Positions 19,865 through 29,917 of a DNA stretch of 64,000 bases are shown here, in pieces. The DNA is taken from NCBI RefSeq assembly GCF_014897815.1, contig NZ_JABUZG010000058.1, positions 62,001-126,000 of the forward strand, read 5' to 3'. The position numbers and the translations under genes were made by a program. The notes under the pieces were generated by a model, which was not told the DNA's origin, ran no database searches, and worked only from the letters and a program-made list of their open reading frames with translations. Position 1 is the first letter of the stretch. Every line of letters starts with the position of its first letter. Source of the DNA: Psychrobacter sp. PG1 (GTDB lineage: Bacteria > Pseudomonadota > Gammaproteobacteria > Pseudomonadales > Moraxellaceae).

Positions 19865-20971
19865 TTATCTCTTCTCAAACAAAGCCAATTGCTTACGACC
19901 TTTATAAAAATCAGTCGAACGATAGTAGATGTATAAATGGCGAAACAGTACATTAAGCACGGCAGACACTGGCAGTGCGATGAGCATACCAACGAAACCC
20001 AATAAGCTTGCGCCTGCCAATACTGCAAAAATCACCCAAAGCGGCGATAGACCTATCTTATCACCCAATAGTAACGGCTGTAGGATATAACCTTCGGCGG
20101 CTTGCCCAACTAAAAACGCTCCGACAATCAGCGACAAATACGTCCAATTTAGCCCAAACTGAAACAGGCAAGCGATAATCGCCGCAATAAAGCCAATACC
20201 AAAGCCCAAATACGGCACAAAGCTGGCAACACCGGCAACCATACCGATAATCAAGCCAAGCTCAAGCCCAATAAGCTGCAATTGCACTGCATAAATAGCG
20301 CCTAGCAGCACCATCACCAACAGCTGACCTTTGATAAAGGCCATCAGCGCCCGATCACACTCTTGAGCAATGCCGATTACTTTTTTACAATAAGGGGCTG
20401 GAATCGCCATCTTCCAAGTTTGCAGGCGCTGATCCCAATTAAACAAGAAATAAAAGGTCAAAATCGGTACCAATACAATCAGCCCAGCGTTATTGATAAA
20501 ATTCATACTAGACGTCAATATTTGGCTCATCATGCTGCTGGCATCAGCGAACTTATAATTGGTCTGCATATAATCGACCAAGGTATCAGAAAAACCTTTG
20601 GCTTCTAGTTCTGGCAGACGAATACGGCTGTTATTAATAAACCACTCCCGCACCACTTGGTTATACCAGTTTAGAACCTTGGGCAAATATTCCCACGCTG
20701 CTTGCAGCTGATGCCATAAGGTCGGTATCAACCACCAAAGTAGTAACACCATGCCAAGCGTAATCGTCGAATAAACGATGATAATGGCTATCCAACGCTT
20801 GATATATTTTGATAAGCGCTTAACCAGCGGATTGAATAGATAAGCCAATACAAAAGCCACAACAAATGGCACGATGACCGGCGTCATCAAATATAATAAA
20901 AATACCGCCACAACAATAGCAACGACGATGAATAGGCGTCGAAAAAAGGGATCTATTGGTTGGTTTATCAT
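19865..20971 (-). CDS. AI-2E/PerM family membrane transporter
   Basis: A 368-residue inner-membrane protein with about eight helices in the AI-2E transporter (UPF0118/PerM) pattern. It has an N-terminal helix pair at 10-50, a helix around 65-90, a large loop at 90-150, and a C-terminal half with conserved PLLLGDKIGLSPLWVIFAVLAG followed by a Gly-rich helix. Members are permeases, some Na+/H+ antiporters, others proposed autoinducer exporters; the substrate here is unknown. The purM gene starts divergently 370 bases away. Confidence 0.85.
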   Translation of the reverse strand: MINQPIDPFFRRLFIVVAIVVAVFLLYLMTPVIVPFVVAFVLAYLFNPLVKRLSKYIKRWIAIIIVYSTITLGMVLLLWWLIPTLWHQLQAAWEYLPKVLNWYNQVVREWFINNSRIRLPELEAKGFSDTLVDYMQTNYKFADASSMMSQILTSSMNFINNAGLIVLVPILTFYFLFNWDQRLQTWKMAIPAPYCKKVIGIAQECDRALMAFIKGQLLVMVLLGAIYAVQLQLIGLELGLIIGMVAGVASFVPYLGFGIGFIAAIIACLFQFGLNWTYLSLIVGAFLVGQAAEGYILQPLLLGDKIGLSPLWVIFAVLAGASLLGFVGMLIALPVSAVLNVLFRHLYIYYRSTDFYKGRKQLALFEKR

Positions 20972-21232
20972 GAAGGGTAACCCTACGATTAAGTCAATGT
21001 AAAATGCTGGCTTATAATGGTTTTTTTGCTGAATTAGGTAGCCGATAGCTTTATATTTATAATGGTATTTATCATTGTCATGGCAGTAAATTTTGCCAAC
21101 GACTTTGGCGTTCTATTATCGCAGAGTACAACAAAAAATCAGTCATTTTTTGTTTCTTAAATTTTTATTGCGCTCTATTTAGCCTTTATTGCCACTCTTC
21201 GTTAAATATCGGCCAAATATTGGTAAGTTGCT

Positions 21233-21262
21233 TTGCGAGAGGGGGTCGTTTTTGGGTATAAT
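21233..21262 (+). promoter_or_regulatory. sigma70-type promoter of purMN
   Basis: TTGCGA (21233-21238) and a perfect TATAAT (21257-21262) are separated by 18 bases, and the -10 box lies about 80 bases before purM. It is the only good promoter match in the 370-base divergent spacer; no recognisable PurR box was seen. Confidence 0.6.
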
Positions 21263-21346
21263 GCGCGCACTATCTGCAAAATTAACACGACCGATCCGCT
21301 TTTCTACTGACAGACCTTCATTCCCTATAAAATTTGTGAGATGACC

Positions 21347-22396
21347 ATGAGTAACAAGCCTTCTTTAAGCTACAAAGATGCTGGCGTTGATATTGATGCT
21401 GGCGATGCGTTGGTACAACGTATTAAATCAGTGGCAAAAGCCACCTCTCGTCCTGAGGTTGTGGGCGGACTTGGCGGTTTTGGGGCGCTTTGTCGTATTC
21501 CGACTGGTTACACCTCACCGTTATTGGTTTCGGGCACTGACGGTGTCGGCACCAAGCTTAAACTGGCATTACAGCTAAACCGCCATGACACCATCGGTAT
21601 CGACTTGGTCGCCATGTGCGTCAATGATTTATTGGTTTGCGGTGCTGAGCCATTATTTTTCTTAGACTATTATGCAACTGGAAAGCTTGATGTAGACGTA
21701 GCAGCGACTGTTGTTACTGGTATTGGCGAAGGCTGTAAACTGTCAAACTGTGCACTTATCGGCGGCGAAACGGCTGAGATGCCAGGCATGTATCAAGACG
21801 ACGATTATGACCTAGCGGGATTCTGCGTCGGTGTGGTTGAAGAAGCGGAAGTCATCACTGGCGAAAACGTCGCTGAAGGCGATGTACTAATCGCGCTTGC
21901 TTCAAGTGGCGCGCATTCTAATGGTTACTCATTGGTGCGTAAAGTCATCGAAGTCAGCGGTATTGATGTGACTACTAGTGATGAGCAATTAGACGGTCAG
22001 CCTATTCAAGATGCGCTGATGGCACCTACCCGCATTTATGTTAAAGCCATTAAAGCGCTACAAGATACCCTTGGTAGCTCAGCCTTACATGCGATGTCAC
22101 ATATCACTGGTGGCGGCTTAACCGATAATTTACCACGTGTATTACCAGAGAATTTAGCTGCTAGCATTGATACGACTAGCTGGCAGTTCTCAGAGCTATT
22201 CACTTGGTTACAAACCCAAGGAAATATTGAACAAAGCGAGATGTACCGCACCTTTAACTGCGGCGTTGGTTTTGTCATTGTCGTGCCTAAAGATAAAGCA
22301 GATGCGGCCATTCAAACTTTGAACGATGCTGGTGAAAAAGCTTGGCAATTAGGCGAAATGGTGAAGCGCGAAGCGGATTCTGTGGTGTACCGTTAA
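21347..22396 (+). CDS. purM: Phosphoribosylformylglycinamidine cyclo-ligase (AIR synthetase)
   Basis: About 349 residues. The N-terminus [19 protein letters not shown] is the canonical PurM start. Further markers are [13 protein letters not shown], the [28 protein letters not shown]-binding region, and the [13 protein letters not shown] and FNCGVGF blocks. The enzyme closes FGAM to AIR, step 5 of purine synthesis. GTGAG is spaced correctly for the ATG at 21347; the ATG two codons earlier (21341) sits directly against it. The stop overlaps the purN start (TAATG), so translation is coupled. Confidence 0.95.
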   Translation: MSNKPSLSYKDAGVDIDAGDALVQRIKSVAKATSRPEVVGGLGGFGALCRIPTGYTSPLLVSGTDGVGTKLKLALQLNRHDTIGIDLVAMCVNDLLVCGAEPLFFLDYYATGKLDVDVAATVVTGIGEGCKLSNCALIGGETAEMPGMYQDDDYDLAGFCVGVVEEAEVITGENVAEGDVLIALASSGAHSNGYSLVRKVIEVSGIDVTTSDEQLDGQPIQDALMAPTRIYVKAIKALQDTLGSSALHAMSHITGGGLTDNLPRVLPENLAASIDTTSWQFSELFTWLQTQGNIEQSEMYRTFNCGVGFVIVVPKDKADAAIQTLNDAGEKAWQLGEMVKREADSVVYR

Positions 22397-23088
22397 TGTC
22401 AGACAGTCAAAAAAAAATTGATAATAACCCTTTACGGATTGCTGTACTGGTCTCTGGTAGTGGTAGCAACTTGCAAGTACTGATAGATGCGATGCAAGCT
22501 GGCGCACTGCCGATTGAGATTGTTGGCGTCATTAGTAACCGTGAAGATGCTTATGCCATCACCCGTGCAAAAGACGCTGACATTCCCGTAGCCGTATTGT
22601 CACATGTTGCTAGCGGCAAACGCATGGGAATCAAGACCTTTGAGAATCATGCCAGCAGCCAACTAGCCTTATGGCAACCAGATCTCATTGTGTTAGCTGG
22701 TTTTATGCGTGTCTTGAGTGCAGATTTTATCGATAATGCACCAGCGCCGATGATTAATCTGCACCCCTCTTTACTACCTATCTATAAAGGCCTTGATACC
22801 CATCAGCGTGCGATACAAGCAGGTGAGCGACATCATGGCTGTAGTATTCATGTCGTCACCGCTGAGCTCGACGCGGGTACTGTTTTGACCCAAGCGCTGT
22901 TAGAGATACATCAAAGAGACACTGCCGATAGCTTGCAAGCACGCGTGCAAAAGCTTGAGCATCAATTGCTCCCTTGGACGATTTTATTATTGGCCAAAGG
23001 CGCACTCTCGCTAGACCATGCTCAAGCAGCCAATCAACAAAGTATGTCTTTACAAACGCTACCATTAAAACTATATTTGAACGACTGA
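22396..23088 (+). CDS. purN: Phosphoribosylglycinamide formyltransferase
   Basis: A 230-residue folate-dependent GAR transformylase, step 3 of purine synthesis. The phosphate-binding GSGSNLQVLID is at 21-31. The catalytic triad is Asn121 and His123 in INLHPSLLP plus Asp159 in ELDAGTVL. The start was chosen at the ATG overlapping the purM stop; an in-frame frame opening upstream lies inside purM. Length slightly exceeds E. coli PurN (212). Confidence 0.95.
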   Translation: MSDSQKKIDNNPLRIAVLVSGSGSNLQVLIDAMQAGALPIEIVGVISNREDAYAITRAKDADIPVAVLSHVASGKRMGIKTFENHASSQLALWQPDLIVLAGFMRVLSADFIDNAPAPMINLHPSLLPIYKGLDTHQRAIQAGERHHGCSIHVVTAELDAGTVLTQALLEIHQRDTADSLQARVQKLEHQLLPWTILLLAKGALSLDHAQAANQQSMSLQTLPLKLYLND

Positions 23089-23150
23089 GTAAGTAGCGAC
23101 AGTCACAAATTATCAGGCACCAACTATCAAGCTTAAACTCTTTGCATAAA

Positions 23151-23183
23151 AAAGCCCAGTCACTCAATGAATGACTGGGCTTT
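23151..23183. terminator. Bidirectional terminator between purN and the aldehyde dehydrogenase gene
   Basis: Arms AAAGCCCAGTCA and TGACTGGGCTTT are perfect around a nine-base loop, with flanking A-rich and T-rich tracts, lying between convergent genes. Confidence 0.85.
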
Positions 23184-23238
23184 CTAATAGCTACCTTTAA
23201 AATCTTCTAAAGCATATTAATCCCGAAGACGTTAGCTA

Positions 23239-24621
23239 TTATTGACTTTTATGAACATGTAGCCCTTTAATATTTACAAATTCTTTGATACCAAAACCGC
23301 CATGCTCGCGACCATGACCTGAGTTTTTCACTCCACCAAATGGCAACGCTGGATTTGCAAGACCGTAACCATTGATGTAAACCATGCCCGTATCAAACTC
23401 TTCGCGCGCTAGGCGAATGGCTTTGTCTTCGTCTTTAGAGAAGATAGCACCGCCCAAACCGTAGCGACTATCATTGGCAATGCGTAATGCATCATCTTGG
23501 TCTTTGGCTCTTATTAATGAGGCGACAGGACCAAATAATTCGTCATCATAGGCAGGTTGTCCTTTTTCGACATTCTCCAAGATAGTGGCTGGATAAAAAC
23601 TGCCTTTACCTTCTGGCAATTGACCACCAACAGCAATCGTTGCGCCTTTTGCCACACTGTCTTCTACTTGCTCATGCAATTTTTCTTGTAAATCTTTGCG
23701 GGCTAATGGACCAAGATCAGAGGCATCATCCATCGGATCGCCAGATTTAGCATCTGCAAATTTTTTGACAATGCGTTCACGGAAATCATCGTATAAACTA
23801 TCAACGACGATAAAGCGCTTAGCGGCGACACAAGTTTCACCATTATTAATGAGACGCGCTTGAGTACAAATTTCTACCGCTAACTCTACATCAGCATCTT
23901 CTAAGACAATAAAGGCATCGTTTGAGCCTAATTCTAGCACCACCTTTTTAATGGCTTTTGCTGCTTGCTGACCTACAATGCTACCAGCGCCGTCGCTACC
24001 TGTCAGTGTGACACCGCGCACTTTGTCATGACCGATTAATGCTTCTGATTGGTCGTGATCGATTAAAATCGTACGGAACAAATCATTTGGTAACTCTGAC
24101 TCATGGAAGATTTTTTCGATTAACAAGCCTGAACCAGTCACGTTTGACGCGTGCTTGAGTAAAATACTATTACCTGCCATCAGATTTGCGATGGTATAAC
24201 GGAATACTTGGTAAGCAGGAAAGTTCCATGGCTGCATGCCATAGATAACACCGATAGGCTGATAAGTCACAATACCTTTCTTCAAGCCTTCAATATCACG
24301 TTCATCGTCAGCAAGTGCAGCCACCCCTTTTTCTGCGGTATAGTCGCAAATTGCTTTACATAAATCTATTTCTTGCAAACTCTGACTATAGAGCTTACCA
24401 CGCTCCTCAGTCATGAGTTTAGACAACTCTTCTTTGTACTTAAGCAATGTCTCACCGATGGAACTGATGACTTTTGCACGCGCTTCATGGCTGGTTTTAC
24501 GCCACTCAGTAAATGCTTGGTGCGAGGATTCAACAATCTTGTTCACCTCATCATTACTCATGTAATTGTATTCTTTGATCGCTTCACCCGTTGCTGGATT
24601 TATAGTAGTAATATCTGCCAT
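23239..24621 (-). CDS. NAD(P)-dependent aldehyde dehydrogenase, probably succinate-semialdehyde type
   Basis: A 460-residue aldehyde dehydrogenase. The catalytic base Glu230 is in VLELGSNDAF and the nucleophile Cys264 in NNGETCVAAKRF; the oxyanion Asn is in QPWNFPAY (about 129-136). The short length and EYNYMS N-terminus resemble Sad/YneI-type succinate-semialdehyde dehydrogenases rather than GabD. The reaction would yield succinate for the TCA cycle. No GABA transaminase is adjacent, so the substrate is inferred. It is monocistronic, with the LysR gene ending 401 bases upstream on the same strand. Confidence 0.85.
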   Translation of the reverse strand: MADITTINPATGEAIKEYNYMSNDEVNKIVESSHQAFTEWRKTSHEARAKVISSIGETLLKYKEELSKLMTEERGKLYSQSLQEIDLCKAICDYTAEKGVAALADDERDIEGLKKGIVTYQPIGVIYGMQPWNFPAYQVFRYTIANLMAGNSILLKHASNVTGSGLLIEKIFHESELPNDLFRTILIDHDQSEALIGHDKVRGVTLTGSDGAGSIVGQQAAKAIKKVVLELGSNDAFIVLEDADVELAVEICTQARLINNGETCVAAKRFIVVDSLYDDFRERIVKKFADAKSGDPMDDASDLGPLARKDLQEKLHEQVEDSVAKGATIAVGGQLPEGKGSFYPATILENVEKGQPAYDDELFGPVASLIRAKDQDDALRIANDSRYGLGGAIFSKDEDKAIRLAREEFDTGMVYINGYGLANPALPFGGVKNSGHGREHGGFGIKEFVNIKGLHVHKSQ

Positions 24622-24962
24622 GATTGTTATCCTTATTTATTAAACTATTTTATTGATTTAAAAATTGATCGCTTAAACATCTGAAAACTTAGAAACACAT
24701 AAACCAAGAATAGTCATTTTTATAAACGCATCTGGTTAAATTGAACAACTTCATCAACGATTTTATGAAATCCAATACTGTCGTATAACTTAACAATAGG
24801 CTATGTATTTGTCTTTTTTCTTAAGTGGAATTTATCATAGCAAAATGTACAACGAGTAGTTTTACAAGTTATAAAGAAGTGTTCGTAAGATGTTAAGAAT
24901 GTGACTGACTGATTTATTAGGTCAAAATCTTGGACGAGATTTTTCAGTAAAATTACGCCAAT

Positions 24963-24990
24963 AAAAAACCAGCGCTTGGGCTGGTTTAAT
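24963..24990 (-). terminator. Terminator after the LysR-type gene
   Basis: Arms AAACCAGC and GCTGGTTT surround a six-base loop and are followed on the minus strand by TTTTAT, about 35 bases past the LysR stop. The rest of the 401-base gap (24622-25022) shows only AT-rich sequence, presumably the aldehyde dehydrogenase promoter. Confidence 0.75.
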
Positions 24991-25022
24991 AAATAAGCAA
25001 TCGATAGCCACAAACAAATGGC

Positions 25023-26012
25023 TTAAAACAAATGATTCATCACAGGAATTTCTTGGGGTGGATTCTCTTCTTCGTCAACAATTTGACGAGCCACATGCAT
25101 GATAAGCTGACGCAACCAACGATGGGCGGGATGATGCTGCAACAAAGGCGACCACGCCATCGTTAGCTCAAATTCAGGGATAAAAAATGGTGGCTCGACC
25201 ATCATGATACTGTCGTTATTAGCCTGCATTTTTGCCACACGCGTAGGCAAAGTTGCAACCAAATCTTTATTGGCTGCAAGCATGGCTGGCATTTGATAGT
25301 GGCGGGTAAAAACACTGATTTGACGTTTTTGACCTAAACGTTGCAGTGCTTGATCAATTGAACCTAGGCCACCAGATTTTTCTGGATTGACACCAAATCC
25401 CACACCCATACCAGTTTTAGAGACCCAAACGTGCTGCGCCTTAAGATAATTTTTGAGATTAAAGCGATGAGCATAAGGACTGTCAGAGGACAATAAACAG
25501 CTAAAAGTATCACGCCATACTAACACTTGATGGAAGCTTTGCGGAATTTCATTAAAGCGGTTGATCGCCAAATCCACTCGCCCCTGCTCCATATCACGAT
25601 ATGAGACGTCCGATGGCGTTAAGAAATCTAAGATGACATTTGGTGCCTCTGAGCGCAATGCTTTGACCAATTTTGGTACCAATGTCGCTTCAGCATAGTC
25701 TGAGGTCATGATACGAAAAACGCGCGAGGTACTGTAAGGACGAAATTCTGTGCGTGGCTCTAATACTTGTGTCAAATCCGCAAGTATTTCACGGATACGA
25801 GGCTGTAACTCCAATGCGCGTTCAGTCGGCGTCATACCTTCAGATGAGCGTACCAGCAATGGATCATTAAATAGCTTACGCAGCCGGCGCAAAATATTAC
25901 TCATCGCAGGTTGGGTAATGCCAAGCTGCTCAGCTGCACGAGTAACGTTTTTTTCTCGTAACAACACATCTAGATGTACCAATAAATTTAAATCTACCCG
26001 CTGCAAATTCAT
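25023..26012 (-). CDS. LysR-type transcriptional regulator
   Basis: A 329-residue LysR regulator. The N-terminal winged helix-turn-helix spans about residues 4-64 (MNLQRVDLNLLVHLDVLL, then VTRAAEQLGITQPAMSNILRRLR). The effector-binding domain covers about 90-300. The DLNLL-LDVLL N-terminus is of the NodD/LinR-like group. It is divergent from aceA across 688 bases, so control of the glyoxylate shunt, or self-regulation only, are both possible; no direct evidence decides. The C-terminus has a Glu/Pro-rich tail. Confidence 0.85.
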   Translation of the reverse strand: MNLQRVDLNLLVHLDVLLREKNVTRAAEQLGITQPAMSNILRRLRKLFNDPLLVRSSEGMTPTERALELQPRIREILADLTQVLEPRTEFRPYSTSRVFRIMTSDYAEATLVPKLVKALRSEAPNVILDFLTPSDVSYRDMEQGRVDLAINRFNEIPQSFHQVLVWRDTFSCLLSSDSPYAHRFNLKNYLKAQHVWVSKTGMGVGFGVNPEKSGGLGSIDQALQRLGQKRQISVFTRHYQMPAMLAANKDLVATLPTRVAKMQANNDSIMMVEPPFFIPEFELTMAWSPLLQHHPAHRWLRQLIMHVARQIVDEEENPPQEIPVMNHLF

Positions 26013-26700
26013 ATATGTCTCTTTACCTTAAAATAAATACCACTACAAACGCGGCGTTTTTTGCCCTGCTATTTAGCATAAATCATCTATAACAGCATGA
26101 AATAAGGACAATTTTATATTAATTATTTTGATATATGCTTATTATAACTGAAATAATTCATCATAAGTCATTGTTTTATATGTACTATCATAAAATTAAA
26201 TACCCAAGATAATAATCATAAACTAGATAAATCAAGGTAACCTAGCTATAGTTGCTAGCAAGCGCTTAATCAGTTCTTGTTTAATGTTAGGCAGTCGCCG
26301 TGCGTTTTGATGGATTGACTACCATAAGTATTTTATCGCATTTTCATGCGAAAATACGGACATAACATTTATTACGCAAACTTAATTTTTTGCTCTTATT
26401 TTTTTAAGCTTGAATTAGTAGTTGGCACTTTTTAGGGCAATAAGCACTTTAACAGTTGAAAAAGACTTATAAAAAAGCGCATTCAACCTAAAACGAAAGA
26501 CCCAATAATAAAAGCTGACCAATTCGACAGGTTTTATTTGCTTTTATCATAATTTTCTTATAGTTTAGTAGAGATTGCTAACGCATAAGGTTTATATTTT
26601 AGATTTTCACTTCTGCCAGCATCTTTCTACATATATCAAAATTACCTCAATACTTGTAATTTTCTAAGTTACTAATTTTCACCACCCCAAGGAGACATAG
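26013..26700. other. 688-base regulatory spacer between the LysR gene and aceA
   Basis: This is a long AT-rich spacer with no coding frame I can support. It contains a hairpin at 26328-26357 and a strong aceA ribosome binding site (AAGGAGACATAG) just before 26701. Its length suggests multiple promoters or operators for the divergent genes. Confidence 0.5.
26328..26357 (+). promoter_or_regulatory. Composite inverted repeat upstream of aceA
   Basis: Outer arms GTATTTT/AAAATAC and inner arms CGCAT/ATGCG form a nearly continuous 12-pair stem around TTTC, with a two-base bulge. It lies 345 bases before the aceA start. It could be an operator or an RNA hairpin in a long leader. Confidence 0.5.
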
Positions 26701-28287
26701 ATGTCAACTGCATATAAATCAGCGATCGACTTAGTACGTGAATTAAAGCAAAAGCACGGTAACTGGCAGAATATCAGCGAAACCGATGCGGCACGTATGA
26801 TGTCACAAAACCGTTTTAAAACGGGCTTAGATATCGCCAAATATACTGCAAAAATCATGCGTCAAGACATGGAAGACTATGACAATGATACGTCTCAGTA
26901 CACGCAGTCTTTAGGTGCATGGCATGGTTTTGTGGCTCAACAAACCATGTACGCTAAGAAAAAATATTTCGGTACAACAGCTAAAACTTACATCTACCTA
27001 TCAGGTTGGATGGTTGCAGCCCTTCGCTCTGAGTTTGGTCCTCTTCCTGACCAATCTATGCATGAAAAAACCTCTGTACCTAAGCTAATCGAAGAAATCT
27101 ACACCTTCTTACGTCAAGCTGATGCTAAAGTATTGAACGACTACTTCCGTGAGCTAAACGCTGCAGAAGAAGCGGGTCAAGATACCTCAGCCATCCTAGA
27201 AAAAATCGAAAACTTTGATTCACATGTTGTGCCAATCATTGCTGACATCGATGCAGGTTTCGGTAACGAAGAAGCCACTTACTTGCTAACCAAGCAAATG
27301 ATTGAAGCGGGTGCTTGTGCTATTCAGGTTGAAAACCAAGTATCTGACGCGAAGCAATGTGGTCACCAAGCGGGTAAAGTCACTGTACCGCATGAAGACT
27401 ATATCGCAAAAATCAACGCTATTCGTTATGCATTCTTAGAGCTTGGTGTTGAAGACGGCGTTATCGTTGCTCGTACTGACTCTGAAGGCGCGTCACTAAC
27501 GCAAAAAATCCCAGTATCAAATGAGCCAGGCGACCTTGCTTCTCAGTACATCGATTTTATCGAGATGGAAGAAGTCACGCTAGAAAACGCCAAAGAGAAC
27601 GACAGCTTGCTTAAGCATAACGGCAAACTAGTACGTCCAGTTCGTCTTCAAAATGGTCTATATCAATTCCGTGAAGAAACGAACATCGACCGTGTCGTAC
27701 TTGACTGTGTAACGGCTCTAGAAAATGGCGCGGATCTACTATGGATCGAAACACCGACTCCAGACGTCGCACACATCAAAATGATGGTTGATCGTATTAA
27801 AGAGCAACAGCCAAAAGCTAAGCTTGTATACAATAACAGCCCATCGTTCAACTGGACACTGAACTTCCGTAAGCAAATCATCGCTCAGTGGGAAGAAGAA
27901 GGCAAAGACCTATCTGCCTACAATAAAGATGACTTGATGAGTGCGGATTACGATGGTACTGAACTTGATACCGCAGCTGACGAAGCGGCTAGAAACTTCC
28001 AACGTGATGCGTCACGTGAAGCAGGTGTATTCCATCACTTAATCACGCTACCTACTTATCACACCACTGCGCTTAGCGTGCATGAGCTTGCTAAAGGCTA
28101 CTTCGGTGAAGATGGTATGCTTGCTTATGCTGCTGGCGTACAACGTAAAGAAATCCGTGAAGGCATCGCTTGTGTTAAGCACCAAGCAATGGCTGGCTCT
28201 GACCTTGGCGATGATCACAAAGAAATCTTCTCAGGTGAAAATGCCCTTAAAGCTGGCGGCGGCAAGAACACCATGAACCAGTTCTAA
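26701..28287 (+). CDS. aceA: Isocitrate lyase (long form)
   Basis: A 528-residue isocitrate lyase of the long Pseudomonas/Acinetobacter type. The catalytic motif KQCGH has its Cys at residue 220, and an insertion relative to E. coli AceA (434 residues) is present. It cleaves isocitrate to succinate and glyoxylate, opening the glyoxylate shunt; the partner malate synthase gene is at 51554-53752. A strong AAGGAGACATAG precedes the ATG. Codon use is highly biased (many CGT, GGT, AAC codons), consistent with strong expression. Confidence 0.95.
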   Translation: MSTAYKSAIDLVRELKQKHGNWQNISETDAARMMSQNRFKTGLDIAKYTAKIMRQDMEDYDNDTSQYTQSLGAWHGFVAQQTMYAKKKYFGTTAKTYIYLSGWMVAALRSEFGPLPDQSMHEKTSVPKLIEEIYTFLRQADAKVLNDYFRELNAAEEAGQDTSAILEKIENFDSHVVPIIADIDAGFGNEEATYLLTKQMIEAGACAIQVENQVSDAKQCGHQAGKVTVPHEDYIAKINAIRYAFLELGVEDGVIVARTDSEGASLTQKIPVSNEPGDLASQYIDFIEMEEVTLENAKENDSLLKHNGKLVRPVRLQNGLYQFREETNIDRVVLDCVTALENGADLLWIETPTPDVAHIKMMVDRIKEQQPKAKLVYNNSPSFNWTLNFRKQIIAQWEEEGKDLSAYNKDDLMSADYDGTELDTAADEAARNFQRDASREAGVFHHLITLPTYHTTALSVHELAKGYFGEDGMLAYAAGVQRKEIREGIACVKHQAMAGSDLGDDHKEIFSGENALKAGGGKNTMNQF

Positions 28288-28333
28288 TCACCGACCACTT
28301 ATAAGTACATCTCGTAAGTACCAGTTATAGAGA

Positions 28334-28364
28334 AAGCCGTCCTACCTTGTAGGGCGGTTTTTTT
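28334..28364 (+). terminator. Terminator after aceA
   Basis: Stem AAGCCGTCCTAC / GTAGGGCGGTTT with a four-base loop is followed by a T run, 47 bases past the aceA stop. Confidence 0.8.
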
Positions 28365-28424
28365 ATGTCTGCTTATTTACACTATAGCATTATAAGATTT
28401 TAAGCATTGCGAGCTTGTTAATTT

Positions 28425-29747
28425 TCAATTTGAGTGGTTATTATCCTTACTGTCAGCCTCTTTCATATTGTTAATGTTATCCTCTACCTGACTGCTCTGT
28501 ATACCGACTGAATCGTGACTTTTTGGATTTTCACCCATCAGCTCACGCTTCATATTTTTTATACGGGGATCATGTTTAAAAAATCTACGATAGATTGCTT
28601 TTATCATTCTATAAATTAGATAAAAAATACCGCCAAGTACAAGCAGCCACCACAGTTGTATCAATCCAAGCGCTACTGATCTAAGTATCTCCCAGCCATC
28701 TTTAAATGCTTGACTCACTTGACTACTAAAACTTGGCTGCTCAGCATCTAATAGCACATCTAGATTTTGTGTGGTTTCTTTATAACTGATATCTGGTTGC
28801 ATAAAGGTCAGGTTAATGGTGCTATGTTGAACTTTATCAGCGATAGCCAGTTGCTCAAGCTTGGCAAGCTCTTGCTGAAGACGCGCAGCATAAGTCGCGG
28901 TAATAGCATCAACATTGCTGCCTTGGTCTTTATCGTTTTTACTATTGAGGCGTTCTTGGCTAAGCTCGCTTGCCATATCACTATTTAGCTGACTCGCTAG
29001 CTGTTCACGATAAATATCTAATGTCACATCTTGAGCACTAAACTGCTGCCCATTTAAAAATGCGACTTGCTGTTGTAATTGCGCTAGGAACTTACTGACA
29101 TTGGCGCGAGGAATACGAACCGTCATGTCAGCTTGACGAGTGTAGGTTGTAATCGTGATATTTTTATTGCCTTGTACAAAGGTTCGACTATCACGTGGAT
29201 GATTACTAATATTGCTAAGTGCCACATAACCAGCCTGTTGCCGTGTCAAACTCTCAATAGCATCACTAGTTTTGACGACATCTTCAACTTTAAAATCAGC
29301 ACTAGCAGTTATCAATAGCGCTTTGCCCGCAATTTTAATGTCTGCTGCCTGACTACCAAGGGTCTGTTCACTAGTGCTCGATAGGTTTTCAACCTCTAAA
29401 TCATTAGCGTTAGAGGCATTATCAGCTGCCACATCGGACATGATGCCAGCCATTTCCCCTTCTGTAGCGTCTGCAACTTCTTCGGTTGCCACCTCTGTCA
29501 GATCTGCGCTGCTTTCTGCATATTCAGAAGAGCTATCGCAGCCGCCTATCAATAACACAGACCCAAGCATTATTGGTAGACATAAAACTGATGGAAACAA
29601 GGCTTTAGGCAGTAATATTGCATGAGACTGCTGAGTGTCATACTTCTTTTGATTGCATCGCGTCATTATTTTATAATCCGGCATTTTATGAGATATGATA
29701 AATATATTGGATAAAAATATTTTAGCTTTTATTATAAAGCCAACCAC
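28425..29747 (-). CDS. DUF4349 lipoprotein with C-terminal membrane helix
   Basis: Up to 440 residues. A GTG at 29747 has AGGATAAAG in front. ATGs at 29684 and 29666 give a more natural lipoprotein signal, so the start is uncertain. The lipobox is LLIGGC, followed by an acidic Ser/Ala/Glu-rich stretch. The core matches DUF4349: ADFKVEDVVKTSDAIESLTRQQAGYV, TVRIPRANVSKFLAQLQQ, and a coiled-coil region. A membrane helix (about LIQLWWLLVLGGIFYLIYRM) sits near the C-terminus, before a basic tail. Envelope location is clear; function unknown. Confidence 0.78.
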   Translation of the reverse strand: MVGFIIKAKIFLSNIFIISHKMPDYKIMTRCNQKKYDTQQSHAILLPKALFPSVLCLPIMLGSVLLIGGCDSSSEYAESSADLTEVATEEVADATEGEMAGIMSDVAADNASNANDLEVENLSSTSEQTLGSQAADIKIAGKALLITASADFKVEDVVKTSDAIESLTRQQAGYVALSNISNHPRDSRTFVQGNKNITITTYTRQADMTVRIPRANVSKFLAQLQQQVAFLNGQQFSAQDVTLDIYREQLASQLNSDMASELSQERLNSKNDKDQGSNVDAITATYAARLQQELAKLEQLAIADKVQHSTINLTFMQPDISYKETTQNLDVLLDAEQPSFSSQVSQAFKDGWEILRSVALGLIQLWWLLVLGGIFYLIYRMIKAIYRRFFKHDPRIKNMKRELMGENPKSHDSVGIQSSQVEDNINNMKEADSKDNNHSN

Positions 29748-29917
29748 CTTTATCCTACTTTTGTTTAATAATTTACGTTAATTATAATGATTACTTACTA
29801 AAAGTATATCTCTAATATTAGCTCAGAGTATTTATAGAAAAAATTTTGCTTGTTATTCGCCGATAGCTTTCATACGATGGTAGTCATTCAAATTTATTAA
29901 AATAATCGGGAGCCATC

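Noticed and set aside
20972..21340. Purine-type regulation (PurR box or riboswitch) upstream of purM
   Set aside because: No PurR dyad and no conserved riboswitch core could be recognised; only a sigma70-like promoter is supported.
24801..25013. 70-codon minus-strand frame downstream of the LysR gene
   Set aside because: Runs through the LysR terminator and has no start signal.
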